Shown piece by piece: positions 20,367-30,220 of a stretch of 64,000 nt of DNA. A model generated the notes under the pieces. The model made no database searches and was not told the origin of the DNA. It saw only the letters and a list, made by a program, of their open reading frames with translations. The DNA is taken from the NCBI GenBank assembly GCA_018136815.1, contig CM030945.1:219405-283404 (forward strand), given 5' to 3'. Numbering within the stretch: position 1 is the first letter of the stretch; each line of letters opens with the position of its first letter. The translations under genes were made by a program, and so were the position numbers. This DNA comes from Isochrysis galbana (lineage: Eukaryota; Haptophyta; Isochrysidales; Isochrysidaceae).

Positions 20367-20985
20367 AAGTCATAGAACGCACCCTAAATAGATTCACGAC
20401 CCTCACTAGGGGACTTGCGCCGTCGGGCTCACACTCCGCCGCACGCACGAACACAGCGTCCATGGGTAGGAAACCGAAAATCAAGAGCGCACAGGAACTC
20501 AACGCCCCTGCATTCAAACCTAACGCCGGGGGCGGCATGGGCGAACTCGAAATGAGCGACAATCTTGCTATGGTGGCGCGAGCGCTAGATATAGAAGCCA
20601 GACGGGCTTAACCATCAGAGAGCCAACAGGGTGACAACAGCCGGCAAAACGGCCGGCAACCCAACCGCCCGGCGACACCCTAGCACGCCCACCTCGAATG
20701 AACCGGAGGCAAACGGGTTCCGACAAAAGGATCTACACGACAACAGACGCACTGAGAACCGGTCGCCCGGCGGCACAGGAGGGAGGAAGGGCGAATAGTC
20801 CGTCAGGGACGGGGGCACACACCTCCTGCCACCTAGAAGCACTCCGTTCACCGAGCCCCTACGTAGTGCACGAGGGGAGGAGCCGCAAGGCAGGTGGAAG
20901 GAGTGGGAAGGGACGCGGGCGTGGCTGCGAGCAGGTTCCGCAAAGCCGCGCGTGTGGTGAAATATTTAGAAGTTTTTATTTCACC
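20367..20985 (+). mobile_element. LINE C-terminus and 3' UTR (5'-truncated)
   Basis: The frame from 20369 to the stop at 20609-20611 encodes about 80 residues (IERTLNRFTTLTRGLAP, MGRKPKIKSAQELNAPAF, LAMVARAL). This aligns with the end of the LINE at 28758-29337 (IEKTLSRFTVLARGL, GRKPKLKSPRELCAPVF). The 3' UTR then runs to about 20985 and ends in the shared tail with AAATATTTAGAAGTTTTT. This is a dead 5'-truncated insertion. Confidence 0.85.
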
Positions 20986-21272
20986 GATGTTAGTGTTGCC
21001 GTGCATAGGCGCTAGCACGGCGCACAAGCAGTTTGCGGAAATTTAACCATATTGACGCACAACGCTTGAGACCCAAATACTACACGCGCCGCATCCACCT
21101 GCTCACATAGCTAGCGCGGCTTACTACACCGACGCCACGTAACACGATAGCGTCACGGATGCTCGCAGGGTTCAAGGATGGCTGTGCGTAGATCCGGTGA
21201 CATGTCGTTGAACGAAAGGGCATTGCGGCGCCTTTAAGGGTGTGGGCCGACGAATGGCCTGAGCCGTCATCG
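20986..21272. other. spacer downstream of the Crooked-neck gene
   Basis: No gene or repeat recognised. The Crooked-neck 3' UTR is presumably within it, since that gene ends at 21273 on the minus strand. Confidence 0.5.
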
Positions 21273-24200
21273 TTAGCTTTCGGCGTTCCCCGCCTCCAAT
21301 TTCCTCTTCTTCCACTGTTGCGCCATCTCGAGAATCTTGAGAGATGGTGCCTTAGCCTCCTCCTCCGGAAAGATATAGTCGTAGTACTCCTCCCACCTGC
21401 ATAGGGAACGGCGCGTGAGTCACATCCGTCAGATCGTTGCGTTTGTGCGCCCAGAGCTCATGAAAAACAACCCAAGCCGCATCGGCACCTCGCAAGTATC
21501 AAGGACACGCCCGCCGAACTTGTGCTGCACCCACCCTGCTGGCTCGGCATCCTCGCCGTAGATCTGCCGCTTTTTCTTCAACCGCTTCGGCATCATCTCT
21601 TCCACTTTGTTGAGTTCATCCTCACCCGCGCCAGATGCGGCTAGCGCGTCCCGCCACGCCTCGAGCACAAGCACGCGCTCCTCCTTCTGCCCCGTTGACC
21701 GGAAGAGCGCCGCTGCTTCCGAGAACACGGCCACTGCTGCCGCGGTGCCCGCCTTGGATGCGGCCGACGACTGCGCCGTGCCGTCCGCATCGGTGCCGGA
21801 GACAGCCTCGGCGGCTAGCCGCTCCGCTTGAGCAAATGAGAGCCAGACTTTGACGTGCTTCGTCCTCGAGAGGAGGCGCCGATACAGCGCGCGCCCGTTA
21901 TCCCAATTCTGATCAAGGACGAAAGGAGCGGCGCAGACAGCGGTGAGTGGGATACGCGCACGCGCTTTGTGCAAGCACGGGCACCATGGGCCACCGCATC
22001 CCTGCGCCCCGGCATGGGCGGTCCCACCTGCAGTCCGATCTCGAAGTCGATATAAGCCTTCCATAGCATCTCCGGCATGTCCAACGCAGGTTGCTCAACT
22101 GCAAGTTCGTAGATGGCCCGCGCTCTCTCCTCCTCTCCAAGCGACGTCTCCAGCTCGGCAAAGGCTGTCCACGCCGCGACGTTGACGGGCGCCCACTCCA
22201 AGTATTTCGCATAAAGGGTGCGGCACCGGTTGACCTCACCCAGCTGCAACTCGAGCTGGATGTACTCCTTAAAGAGCTTGTCCTTTGGGCACCGGCCAAT
22301 GGCCTCGCCTAGCAGCTTGCGGCACGCGTCGAGGCGCAGCTGGCGGAGCTCAAAGAGGGCCGAGTGGATCCACAACTTCGCAAATGTGAAATGCGCGTGC
22401 GGGACGACTTTGCGAGCCTGCGCCAAGACAGCGCGTGCGCGCTCGACGTCCTCAGCGACGAGCTCCTCAAAGACGGCATATCTGCAGGCAAGGCGGGGGG
22501 TTGGGAAAATCGTTGGCCGACGCTTGGGCACGCACGACGGGCCGGTCGCTCCCACCGGTGGGCGGCAATCAGCGAGGCAAGGCCATTTGCGATGTGCTGC
22601 GACACACTTAAGCCAAAGGTAAATGTATCTCCGCCAGAGACGCTTGTCGGGCGCCGGCGGCACGTTGGCGATGGCTCTCTCGTACACGTCTCGTGTGCGA
22701 TGGTAGTCAGACTCCGTAAGGATTGCCGACTCCTCCAGTCGGACGTAGTCAAACCAGTTGTCGTACGTGTAGGGGTCCGCCTTGACCTATTGCGCGGGGA
22801 TGCGTACCGGCGTTGGCGTGCGGGAGCGGCTCGCGGCGCACCAGGGGCTCTCGGCCAGGGCGCACACCGCTTCTTCGTATGCAAACCGTTTCTTGGCTGT
22901 CACGACGTCCTCAATGCCCCGCCGGTCGCCGTGTTGCTTCTCAAACTGTACGTACTTCTTGTTGATCTCGATCGCCTAAGCCAGATGGAGCGATGGCGGG
23001 CGCCTCATTCGCGCCGGGGTTTGTCTATCCGAGTCCGAAGGTTGGCAGCGGCCAGCGGATCTAACTCCGGGTGTGGCGTACCTGTGACCGAGGCAAGACA
23101 TCGAGCGCATACTTATAAATGGCACGCGCACGCTCCATCTCCTTGGCCCTCTCCTCGAACTGCGCAAAGGCGGTAAAAAACTCTTCTGAGTGGTCGCGCT
23201 CGTCCATCTCCTGCATGGCGGCCTCGAAGACTGCTCGCGCATTGGCGGTCTGCCGGCGGAGCGGGAGAAAGGGAGAGGGCCGTCGGACAAGAGTAACGGG
23301 CGAGCGCCGCGCCGCCGTGCCTGTCGCGGACGTTGCGTGCCGCGCAGTTTTAGGCGCAGCGAGGGCGAGCCGCCGATGCACCTGACCCTGTTTCTCTTCG
23401 AACTTGGCCCACTTGATCCACGCGCGAGGCAGGTTGTGGCACGCTACATACCGCTGGAAGACCTTGCGCGCGCGCTCGGGAGCATTGGCGCGCAGCTCGA
23501 GCCTCACGTACGATGACCACGCAGCGTCGTCGGGCTCCCACTCAGTCCACCGGTCGAAGATGGCACGCGCGCCTGCAATGTTGCCGACCATCTCCTCCAT
23601 GTAGATGTACTTGAACCAGAACTGATCGACACGAGGCATCATCGTGACAGCGCGGTCCCATACGTTTCTAGCAGCATTGATATGCCTGTTGCGCATCTCC
23701 ATCTCGGCATACTTGAGCCAGAGCGCAGTGTTGCGGTGGTCGACGTCAAGCGCACGCTCGTAGACCGAGCGTGCGCGCTCGAAGTCGCGCTGCGCCTCCT
23801 CGAACGCCGCGTACTTGATCCAGCCGCCGATGGCGTACCTGATCCGTGACGACACACGGTGCAGTAAGCACCACCATTGGCCTGAGCCTCTGTAGGAAGC
23901 TGACGAGTTGAAGGCGCGAGGGAGACATGGCAGGCGCGTGCCACACGCACGTAGAGTTGTGCATGCGCTCCCAAGATGCATGTACCGAGAGAAATCGCCG
24001 TCCCCAGACGCTTGGCAACTGCCACCACGAACAGCACCAACATTTTCACCGCTCCATCCACTGCCGATTTTCCCTGTACGTTCACCCCACCCCTGCCTTC
24101 CCGATCCTTCCACTTGCTCACCTTACGTCATTGGAGCAGCCCACCCATCATTTCCCGTCAGAGGCTCCCGTCTCCTCCCATATCGCGCTTCGGATTATGC

Positions 24201-24896
24201 TTAGCCTGACCTCAAAATGCTTCCGCTCTCACTTCTGAACCCTTCACTGCCCGACCCCATCGCGCTCATCGCTGCGCACTGATGCATTTCAAGCCAGTCT
24301 TGCAACGCCCCTGTCCTACCCTCTCATGTCCTCCCTCCTCATCACCTTCAGCCGTATTGAAAGTGCTGTTATATCCCTCCGCATCCCCTCCTCTCCTTTT
24401 CCTGACCCCCCCGCCCTCCACCCACCGACCCCACCTCTGCTTCCCACCTCTCTCACTCCCGCCTCGGGCCTCTCGCACCAATCCATCCTCAGCCGGTCCT
24501 CAGAGTGCTTCCTCCCTCTCTTCCACCCCTTCCCAACCCGGATCCCCTCGCCGCCTTCCTCGACCTTCCCCCCCCCCGTTCCCCTCCTCCCCGCCCCCCC
24601 CCGCCCCGCCCCGCCTCTTACCCCCCACCCCCCATCCCCACCTCGCGTCCTTCGCACCGGTTCATCCTCAGCCGGTCCTCAAAGTGCTTCCTCTCTCTCA
24701 TCCGGTAGACCGCGAGCTCATCGGCGTCCATCAGCTTCTGCGCGGGGGCCGTGTAGTTGTCATCCTCCTGCCGCTCGCGCGCCTCGCGCAGAATCTGCTC
24801 CGCCGTGATCTGCATCGGCGCCGGCTGCTTGTTCTTCACGGGCTCCGCCTTGCCCATCATGCTGCCGGCGATGAGCGCCGCGCCGCGCGCGCCCAC
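21273..24896 (-). CDS. CRNKL1: Crooked-neck-like splicing factor (CRNKL1/Clf1/Syf3), eight exons
   Basis: Scaffold of the Prp19/NineTeen complex in the spliceosome, built of HAT (half-a-TPR) repeats. Exons (minus): 24896-24658, 23838-23382, 23249-23082, 22975-22868, 22786-22608, 22481-22028, 21908-21535, 21396-21273. All junctions are GT-AG, phases agree and the product is 700 residues, the normal family length. Family landmarks: [20 protein letters not shown] at the start, WIKYAAFEE...[92 protein letters not shown] and the C-terminal [21 protein letters not shown]. The start could also be the Met pair 12-13 residues further in (24860/24857). Intron 1 contains a decayed copy of the end of exon 1. 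Probably functional and nuclear. Confidence 0.96.
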
Positions 24897-25130
24897 GCGG
24901 AGGGGGCGGGGGACGCCGCCTGCTGCTGCCCTCTCTCGGGGGATTCTTTATTAGAGTACTTTGGTCGGGGGAAGCTTTATTAGAGTACTGGGAGCGCTGA
25001 GCGGTCTAGGCACTCAAGTTATGTACTCGTACTCGTTCCTTTACTAGAGTAGTAGTACTACGTAGTAGAAGGAATTGTAGTCTTGTAGTTGTAGAGGAGA
25101 GAAACACAGCATTAAGACAACCATCCTTGC
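24897..25130. other. Crooked-neck 5' flank
   Basis: Two near-identical copies of TTCTTTATTAGAGTACTTTGG / GCTTTATTAGAGTACTGGG (24943-24990) and short ACTACGTAGTAG palindromes. Promoter elements cannot be named. Confidence 0.4.
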
Positions 25131-25380
25131 CCCCCCCCCCCCCCCCCCCCGCTCTTAGCTCTTAGCTCTTGGTCTTGGTGTGCGCCCTTTCCCTTTCCCT
25201 TTCGCCCTCGCTCGCAGCCCCCACCCCCACCCCCATGTTCGGTGCGCAGCGATGTGTTCGGTGGTGGGTGATTGAACGCTTTTCCATGTGTTCGCCGCGT
25301 TGGTGGTGGTGATTGAACGCTTTTCCATGTGCATGTGTTCGGGCTGGTGGTGATTGAACGATTGAACATTGAACACTTCT
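25131..25380. repeat. poly-C run and GATTGAACGCTTTTCCATGTG minisatellite
   Basis: A 22-base C run (about 25129-25150), then CTTAGCTCTTAGCTCTTGG, CCCTTTCCCTTTCCCTTT, and two to three copies of a ~50-bp unit (TGTTCGG...GGTGATTGAACGCTTTTCCATGTG) between 25235 and 25372. Confidence 0.85.
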
Positions 25381-25383
25381 CGC

Positions 25384-25747
25384 CTTAGCCTCGATGATCA
25401 CCCTGAGCACCATCGTCAAACCCGTAGAAAAAGAAGGCCTCAAGTTCCTGAAAGGGATCCGCGAACGCATGAAGCATGAAACTCGACGGTGAGTCGGGCA
25501 CATTTGTGTCCAAAGTGGCCCACTCCACACCCTGGCACCTATGTGTATACGTCTCAGCGGCCCAAGGAAAAGGAACCTTCCTCCCGGGCAACACTTCCCC
25601 CGCAAGCTTTTGCTCACTATTGACAACAACAATGTGCCCATCAACTATCAACTACACGCTAAAAAAAATGAAGATTCTGGGCCACACATCTTGTCGCGGG
25701 TAAAGGGGGGGGCCTTGTACACTTCCCCCTCGTGTGTTCCATTTTTA
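25384..25747 (-). CDS. unrecognised ORF fragment beside the assembly gap
   Basis: On the minus strand an ORF from 25651 to 25385 (88 codons) reads LAGEVLPGRKVPFPWAAETY and SFMLHAFADPFQELEAFFFYG. It contains several aromatic and acidic motifs unlike simple repeats but no family is recognised. It could be an exon downstream of the split ORF at 25848-26926, since both are on the same strand with the gap between. Low confidence. Confidence 0.25.
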
Positions 25748-25847
25748 NNNNNNNNNNNNNNNNNNNNNNNNNNNNNNNNNNNNNNNNNNNNNNNNNNNNN
25801 NNNNNNNNNNNNNNNNNNNNNNNNNNNNNNNNNNNNNNNNNNNNNNN
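25748..25847. other. assembly gap (100 N)
   Basis: A run of exactly 100 N, so its true length is probably unknown. Confidence 1.
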
Positions 25848-26926
25848 TACTCCTCCACCTTGAGGACATGCGCCCCCACCTCGCCGTCGATCTCGTAGTG
25901 CACGAGCGCGTTCACTCGCTCCCTGTCGATGGTGCGCCGCGCATCCCTGTTCGCCACCAGCACGACGCCCAGCGGACAAAAAATTCCGTCCTAGAAACTA
26001 GGACCACGTCCTAGAAAATCCTTGGATTTCTAGGACTCTGCCGATCATGCCTCCATTATAGCCTATGGTGAGCTTATGAGACATCCCATCACCTGAAGCA
26101 AACCATCTCCACATCCCATTCAACCTTAGCTCTCCCCATGACCAACTCTGCGAAGCTTGTCTTTGCTTACTTTTGCCACCACATTCAGCATGCGGTGCTG
26201 CACTCGGGCGTCCGCTCGCACCAGAGGAGTTTTATTTTAGACCGTTTGGAGCAGTAGGCTAGCGGATTGGACACTTAGATGACAAAACCAAGCTTGGTGG
26301 TCACTGAAGGTCTCAAAGAGGGCAGTCAAAGCAACATGTCATCTCCTGGGGACCATGGGTAGAAGAGCTCCCCATTGGGTGGTATCAGCCATTTCTCCCG
26401 TTTCTAGGACAAGCAGCAATTCCGACCAGGTGACCCGTAAACGCGTCACAAAACTTGGTGTTGCTGAGGGAATGGTGCCTAGGTACACCTGGAACATTTA
26501 ATGAGGACATGCATGTGGTAACTCAATAGCCAAGGTCTGGGACAAAATAACATGGTATGCTCATGGTCTCACCTAGCAAAGTCCGTCCTAGTTTCTAGGA
26601 CTGGTCCTAGAAAGCTGGGTACCTTTATCCGCCAGACACCAGCCCACCACCGGCCACCGGTACAACAGCTGTCGTCCCTTGAGCGTTGCGTGCTCAGGCG
26701 TGCCTGGGAGAAGCATGCGTGGCGACGGAGGGTCAAGGAGGAAGCGGAAGCCTGGGGGCGGCTCACACGGCGCGGCCGGGGCATCATCGCTGTCGGGGTT
26801 CTCGTCGTCGCTGTCGTCCATCTCGTCGTGCCTGTCGTCGTGAATGATGCCCTGCATGGAATACATCATGGCGGTCGCGTACGCTGAAACGAATCCCATG
26901 GTGCAAGTGCGCCGAGCAGCTGGCAA
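25848..26926 (-). pseudogene. ORF with GWC...NRD...YEID domain, split by a 659-bp insertion
   Basis: The minus-strand frame from 26926 encodes an acidic stretch (DDSDDENPDSDD), then LLYRWPVVGWCL. The frame resumes at 25972 with GVVLVANRDARRTIDR and ALVHYEIDGEVGAHVLKVEEY up to the gap. Joining across the element (one CTGG kept) restores GWCLGVVLVANRD without frameshift. A domain of this shape (GW-C-G, later NF/VxY and a Leu-rich strand) occurs at the C-terminus of various transposon-associated and protist proteins, but I cannot name it with certainty. As it stands the gene is interrupted, unless the insert is spliced (a GTACCC donor and CTAG acceptors exist inside it). Confidence 0.5.
25973..26631. 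mobile_element. 659-bp inverted-repeat DNA element (non-autonomous)
   Basis: The ends are inverted: CGGACAAAAA on the left and CGGATAAAGG read from the right. Subterminal blocks TCCGTCCTAGAAACTAGGAC and its inverse (GTCCTAGTTTCTAGGAC) lie just inside. The four bases CCAG flank both sides (25969-25972 and 26632-26635). No ORF with transposase motifs is inside. Small DNA transposon or MITE; superfamily not determined. Confidence 0.75.
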
Positions 26927-27227
26927 GCTCTACATGGAGGACCGGCCAAGCGTCCTCTCACGCATCACGGACCTCGCCATCCAAGATCAGCCGAACGACA
27001 TCGTCGCCATCGAGGAAGAGGGGTGTGAGAAAAAGACGAAGAAGATGAAAACTCAACACTCAACCCGCGTAGCTGGGAGTCACTGCGTGTTGAGAGGAGC
27101 GCGGGGGGGGGGAGGGGGGCAAGCGTGATTAGCTGTGTCCACGAGTGTTAATGTGGACACTAAAAAGAAAACATGAATTTATGGATGACAAAAAAATTCA
27201 CCTGGCCCTCTTTTGACGGAACGCGAC
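26927..27227. other. no gene recognised
   Basis: Includes a TGTCCAC...GTGGACA inverted repeat at about 27137-27162 and a degraded copy of the TGGTCCTCTTTC/GACGGAACGCGAC dispersed motif at 27190-27226. Confidence 0.5.
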
Positions 27228-27390
27228 TTCTCGCTCTCTTCTCGCTCTCTTCTCGCTGTCTTCTCGCTGTCTTCTCGCTGTCTTCTCGCTTCTCGCTCTC
27301 TTCTCGCTCTCTTCTCGCTGTCTTCTCGCTTTCTTCTCGCTGTCTTCTCTCTTTCTTCTCGCTGTCTTCTCTCTTTCTTCTCTCTTAGCA
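27228..27390 (+). repeat. TTCTCGCTGTC minisatellite
   Basis: About 14 tandem copies of an 11-bp unit, TTCTCGCTCTC or TTCTCGCTGTC, degrading to TTCTCTCTTTC at the end. Confidence 0.95.
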
Positions 27391-27695
27391 ATAGCAATAG
27401 GTGTTAGCCCTGAATCCTGAATCGGAATCTTCAGCTTCAGCTTCAGATCTTTTTCTTTTTTCGCTCCTCGTTACTTGCCTCTCGCAAGCCGCGACCGTAA
27501 CCGTAACGTCGTAACGGTAAGTTTCGCGGAGTTTCGCATATGGGCAATTTTGGGGCCCAAGTTTCGCAAAAGTTTCAGGGCCCAAAAAGAAAAAATGACC
27601 CAAGTTTCGCGAGGCTCTTACCCGGCCCCACGTGTCCTTTTTTTAGGTAGTGGGTGTGCAGGTGTTCTATCGGTAAAAGAGTTGCGGCGACGCGG

Positions 27696-28097
27696 ATGTC
27701 CGACCTGTCCGCTCGGCCGCGGTTGGCGAGGCTCGTGGCTCACGCAGACGCGGGCTCGCCGCGCGCGCTATTCTGCGAGTCGTGCGGATCGCTGCTTGAC
27801 GAGCCTACGCACACCAACACCACCGTCAGCTGCGGCCTCTGCGGCCTCGAGGTGCATGCACGCCAGTTCCAGTCGCTTGTCGTGAGCACTGAGGGCAAGG
27901 AGCACATGCTTGGCGTCTCGGAGCACGCGCAGAAGGTGCAGAGCAAGCGGGCGAGGGCCGTTACGAAGGAGGCGTGCCCCGCCTGCGCACACCCGGAATT
28001 GCAATACTGGACCATGCAGCTGCGCTCTGCGGATGAGGGCCAGACGGTGTTTTATGAGTGCGAGAAGTGCGGCCATACGTACTCGACCAATACATGA
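27696..28097 (+). CDS. RPA12: RNA polymerase I subunit A12 (RPA12/Rpa12-like)
   Basis: Small zinc-ribbon subunit of RNA polymerase I that supports RNA cleavage and termination in rRNA transcription. The start at 27696 gives 133 residues, about the family length; an upstream in-frame ATG at 27654 would add 14 residues without family similarity. N-terminal ribbon: Cys27, Cys30, Cys46, Cys49 (FCESCGSLLDEP...CGLCG). C-terminal TFIIS-type ribbon: Cys94, Cys97, Cys122, Cys125. QLRSADEG at 108-115, with acidic pair D113/E114, is the active-site hairpin; Leu after Gln is typical of A12 as opposed to the Thr of TFIIS and RPB9/RPC11. Intronless, while most neighbours are spliced. Confidence 0.95.
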   Translation: MSDLSARPRLARLVAHADAGSPRALFCESCGSLLDEPTHTNTTVSCGLCGLEVHARQFQSLVVSTEGKEHMLGVSEHAQKVQSKRARAVTKEACPACAHPELQYWTMQLRSADEGQTVFYECEKCGHTYSTNT

Positions 28098-28300
28098 GGG
28101 CAGAGGCTCAAACTGCGTTCAGGCAGAGCTTCTGTTAGCAGTAGTTGCCGTCGAATAGGAATAGCACGCATACGCCATCAGAGGTCAGATTTGGTGGACT
28201 GGCTGGTCGCGGCAAGATGATGATGATCCTTCAATACATTCACATGACGACGTGACGATTCATCAATGCATTATCAATGATGTATGTAAATGTTGTAGAA
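28098..28300. other. RPA12 3' flank
   Basis: AT-richer; no feature beyond the short repeats GATGACGACGTGACGATTCATC and CATTATCAATGATG. It ends at the edge of a LINE tail. Confidence 0.4.
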
Positions 28301-28757
28301 ATATACAAGTAAAAACTTCTTAGCATTCTCGCCACCCTCGCGGTCCTGAGCCCGTTACAATGTAGCCGCGCCCGTTCCCTCTATCTCTCCCCTCATCATG
28401 CCTTGCGGCCACTCCCAATTACAAGTTACAAAAAAAACTTCTTAATATTCTCGCCGCTCGCACGACTCTGCACTCTAACACATGCAGCCTCGCCCGCCGC
28501 TCTCATCCCCCCTCCACCTGCCTTGCGGCCCGTCCCTCGTGCGCTACCTAGGGGCTGGGTGTCTGGGGTTTCCTGCAGCAGACGGTGTGCACCGATCCCC
28601 GATAGGTTTTTTCCACTCCTTCCTCCTGTACCATCGGGCTATCGGTTTCTGTATTGTTTCTTTTTTTTTTAGACCTATGAGATGGGCGGCGTGTTTCCGT
28701 GCTTTCGGGGGTTGAGGCAGGGCGGGTGAGTGAAGCGTCGTGACGGCTTATGCGCGG
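28301..28757 (-). repeat. LINE 3' UTR and two nested 3' tails
   Basis: Two tail edges follow one another on the minus strand: AAAAACTTCTTAGCATTCTCGCC at 28313 and AAAAAAACTTCTTAATATTCTCGCC at 28431. Both are followed by GCCGCGCCC-type and TGCCTTGCGGCC blocks. The second is continuous with the LINE ORF end at 28758. The first is a separate short insertion. Confidence 0.8.
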
Positions 28758-29337
28758 TTAAGCTAGCTTTTCCGTTAGTTGGAGTGCATTGGCTATTGCG
28801 GCCAGGTTGCCGCCTAGCATCATTGTGCCTTTATCGTTGAATGTAAAGACGGGTGCGCAAAGCTCACGCGGGGACTTGAGCTTTGGTTTTCTCCCTTGTG
28901 AGGCTATGCTAGTGCGTGCGGTCGAGGGCTTGTCTGGGGGGGTGAGCCCTCTGGCGAGGACCGTAAATCTGCTAAGGGTTTTTTCGATGACCGGCACGTG
29001 GTGGAAAGTGTAGTTGTCAAATTCTACTTTGTAAAAGTCACCTATTATGTACCTCCACGCTATGATGTAGAGGGCTTTGAGGCTGTCGGGTGTCGTTGTG
29101 TTCGGGTATACGAAGAGTCTGTCTTTAAGTTTTTGTGCTGTCGATCTGTCTTCTCTAGGCGTGTACCCCGTTACCGCTTCTACGGCCCGGAAGATTTGTT
29201 GTGTGGAAGGGCATCTGGCGAGGTGTGTCGAGTTCTCGCGATGTTTTCCACATAATCTGCATTTCGCCGTGGTCGCCGTGGCGAATCGGTTTCGTGTGCC
29301 TAGCCTCCTATGAGTGATGTGTTTAACCCAATTACAA
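28758..29337 (-). mobile_element. LINE ORF2 C-terminus, intact frame
   Basis: From about 29337 the minus strand is open for about 190 residues to the stop at 28758-28760. It includes the terminal finger CRLCGKHRENSTHLARCP (CxxC...H...C, typical after the reverse transcriptase of many LINEs), ALYIIAWRYIIGDFYKVEF and IEKTLSRFTVLARGL. The finger matches the one at about 51165-51225 and the end matches 20369-20611, which ties three loci to the same LINE superfamily. The EN and RT parts are missing, so it is a 5'-truncated insertion. Confidence 0.88.
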
Positions 29338-29369
29338 GTTACAAGTTAGCAATAGGTAACAGTTAGAAT

Positions 29370-29630
29370 TGTAGGGGCCCGGGATGCTGGTTCGTAGTTG
29401 GTTCGGGTGAGAGGGGCGAGCGGAGTGCTCTAGCCCCTAGCGGTCTGGGGCTCTCCATCAACCTGCACCGTTGCGCCGCTAGGTGGCGGCCAGTTTAGCT
29501 CTCGCCGGTTTCGTTTTGTGTCTTGGTTTTGTGTTTTGAGTTTTGTGTTTGTGTACGCCTCAGGAGAAGGTGCAACTCGAGCGAGGTTCCCTTTTTTTGT
29601 CACACCCCTCTTGTCTATTTAGGTATATAA
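29370..29630 (+). repeat. internal LINE 3' UTR fragment
   Basis: GCGAGCGGAGTGCTCTAGCC...AGCGGTCT...TGCGCCGCTAGGTGGC matches the order at 17765-17835. The terminal tail is missing. Confidence 0.5.
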
Positions 29631-29722
29631 TTTTGGTTGACCCCTAACTTGGAAAATATGGCCACCTACTCCCCTCCATCCCTCCATCTATCTCTGGCGG
29701 TCAGAGGATGGGGGGCTAACCG

Positions 29723-29915
29723 CTAACCCATCGGGGCGCCCTTGCTGCCCTCGCAAAAGCTGCGGAACGTCAGGTTGATCCTGCGCCCTTGCACCTCACC
29801 GGCGACTCGACTCGTTGGCTTGAGCACATCGTGCACGTGCGTGAACTAGCAGTCGCCTCCCATCACGAGGAGGTCGCCGTCACACAGCCGTACGCACCAC
29901 GCCCTTTCCATTCAG
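29723..29915 (-). pseudogene. AlkB-like (2OG-Fe dioxygenase) C-terminal fragment with internal stop
   Basis: The minus strand reads CDGDLLVMGGDC, a TAG at 29846-29848, then FTHVHDVLKPTSR, GEVQGRRINLTFRSF and a stop at 29723-29725. GDLLVMGG, the following His (THVHDV) and the R-x-N-x-T-F-R end are the hallmark of the C-terminal half of AlkB/ALKBH2-3 type DNA repair dioxygenases; the His would be the distal iron ligand and the last Arg binds 2-oxoglutarate. The TAG takes the place usually held by Gln. The HxD half is not found upstream. A gene relic or pseudoexon; no product is expected. Confidence 0.75.
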
Positions 29916-30220
29916 AAGGTGCAACTCGGAGACTTCTCGAACGAGATCGGGGGGGAGTCCGTTTGCAATGGCGACACAAAGGAGGAAGGCGTCAATGCGT
30001 CAATGGTCAATGGTGGCGGTGGACGGTGGATGGAGAGCCCGCCCCCGCCGGGGGACGCCGTGACGCCGTGACGCCGTGCGTGGGTGCGTGGGTCAAGTTT
30101 TAACCTTTCAATTGTAAGTAACATATTCTGTAAAAATAACTATTGCTATTATATTTAAAGCATAAAATAACTAGAAGTCAAATTTTATAATGTGCGGTTT
30201 AAAAGTAACCGGCGTTCACC
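29916..30220. other. AT-rich flank between AlkB relic and Copia ORF
   Basis: A duplicated GAAGGTGCAACTCG (29563 and 29919) and an AT-rich stretch 30110-30210 that may be the 3' UTR of the Copia-type ORF. No long terminal repeat could be paired by eye. Confidence 0.4.

Noticed and set aside
21429-21534. Using the GAG|GTGCCG site at about 21479 as the donor of the last Crooked-neck intron
   Set aside because: It is out of phase with the last exon. The GCAGG|GTGGGT site at 21535 gives AGWEEYYDY, exactly as in the family.
22309-23176. Plus-strand 270-codon ORF opposite Crooked-neck exons
   Set aside because: It is the antisense shadow of a GC-rich conserved gene and shows no domain of its own.
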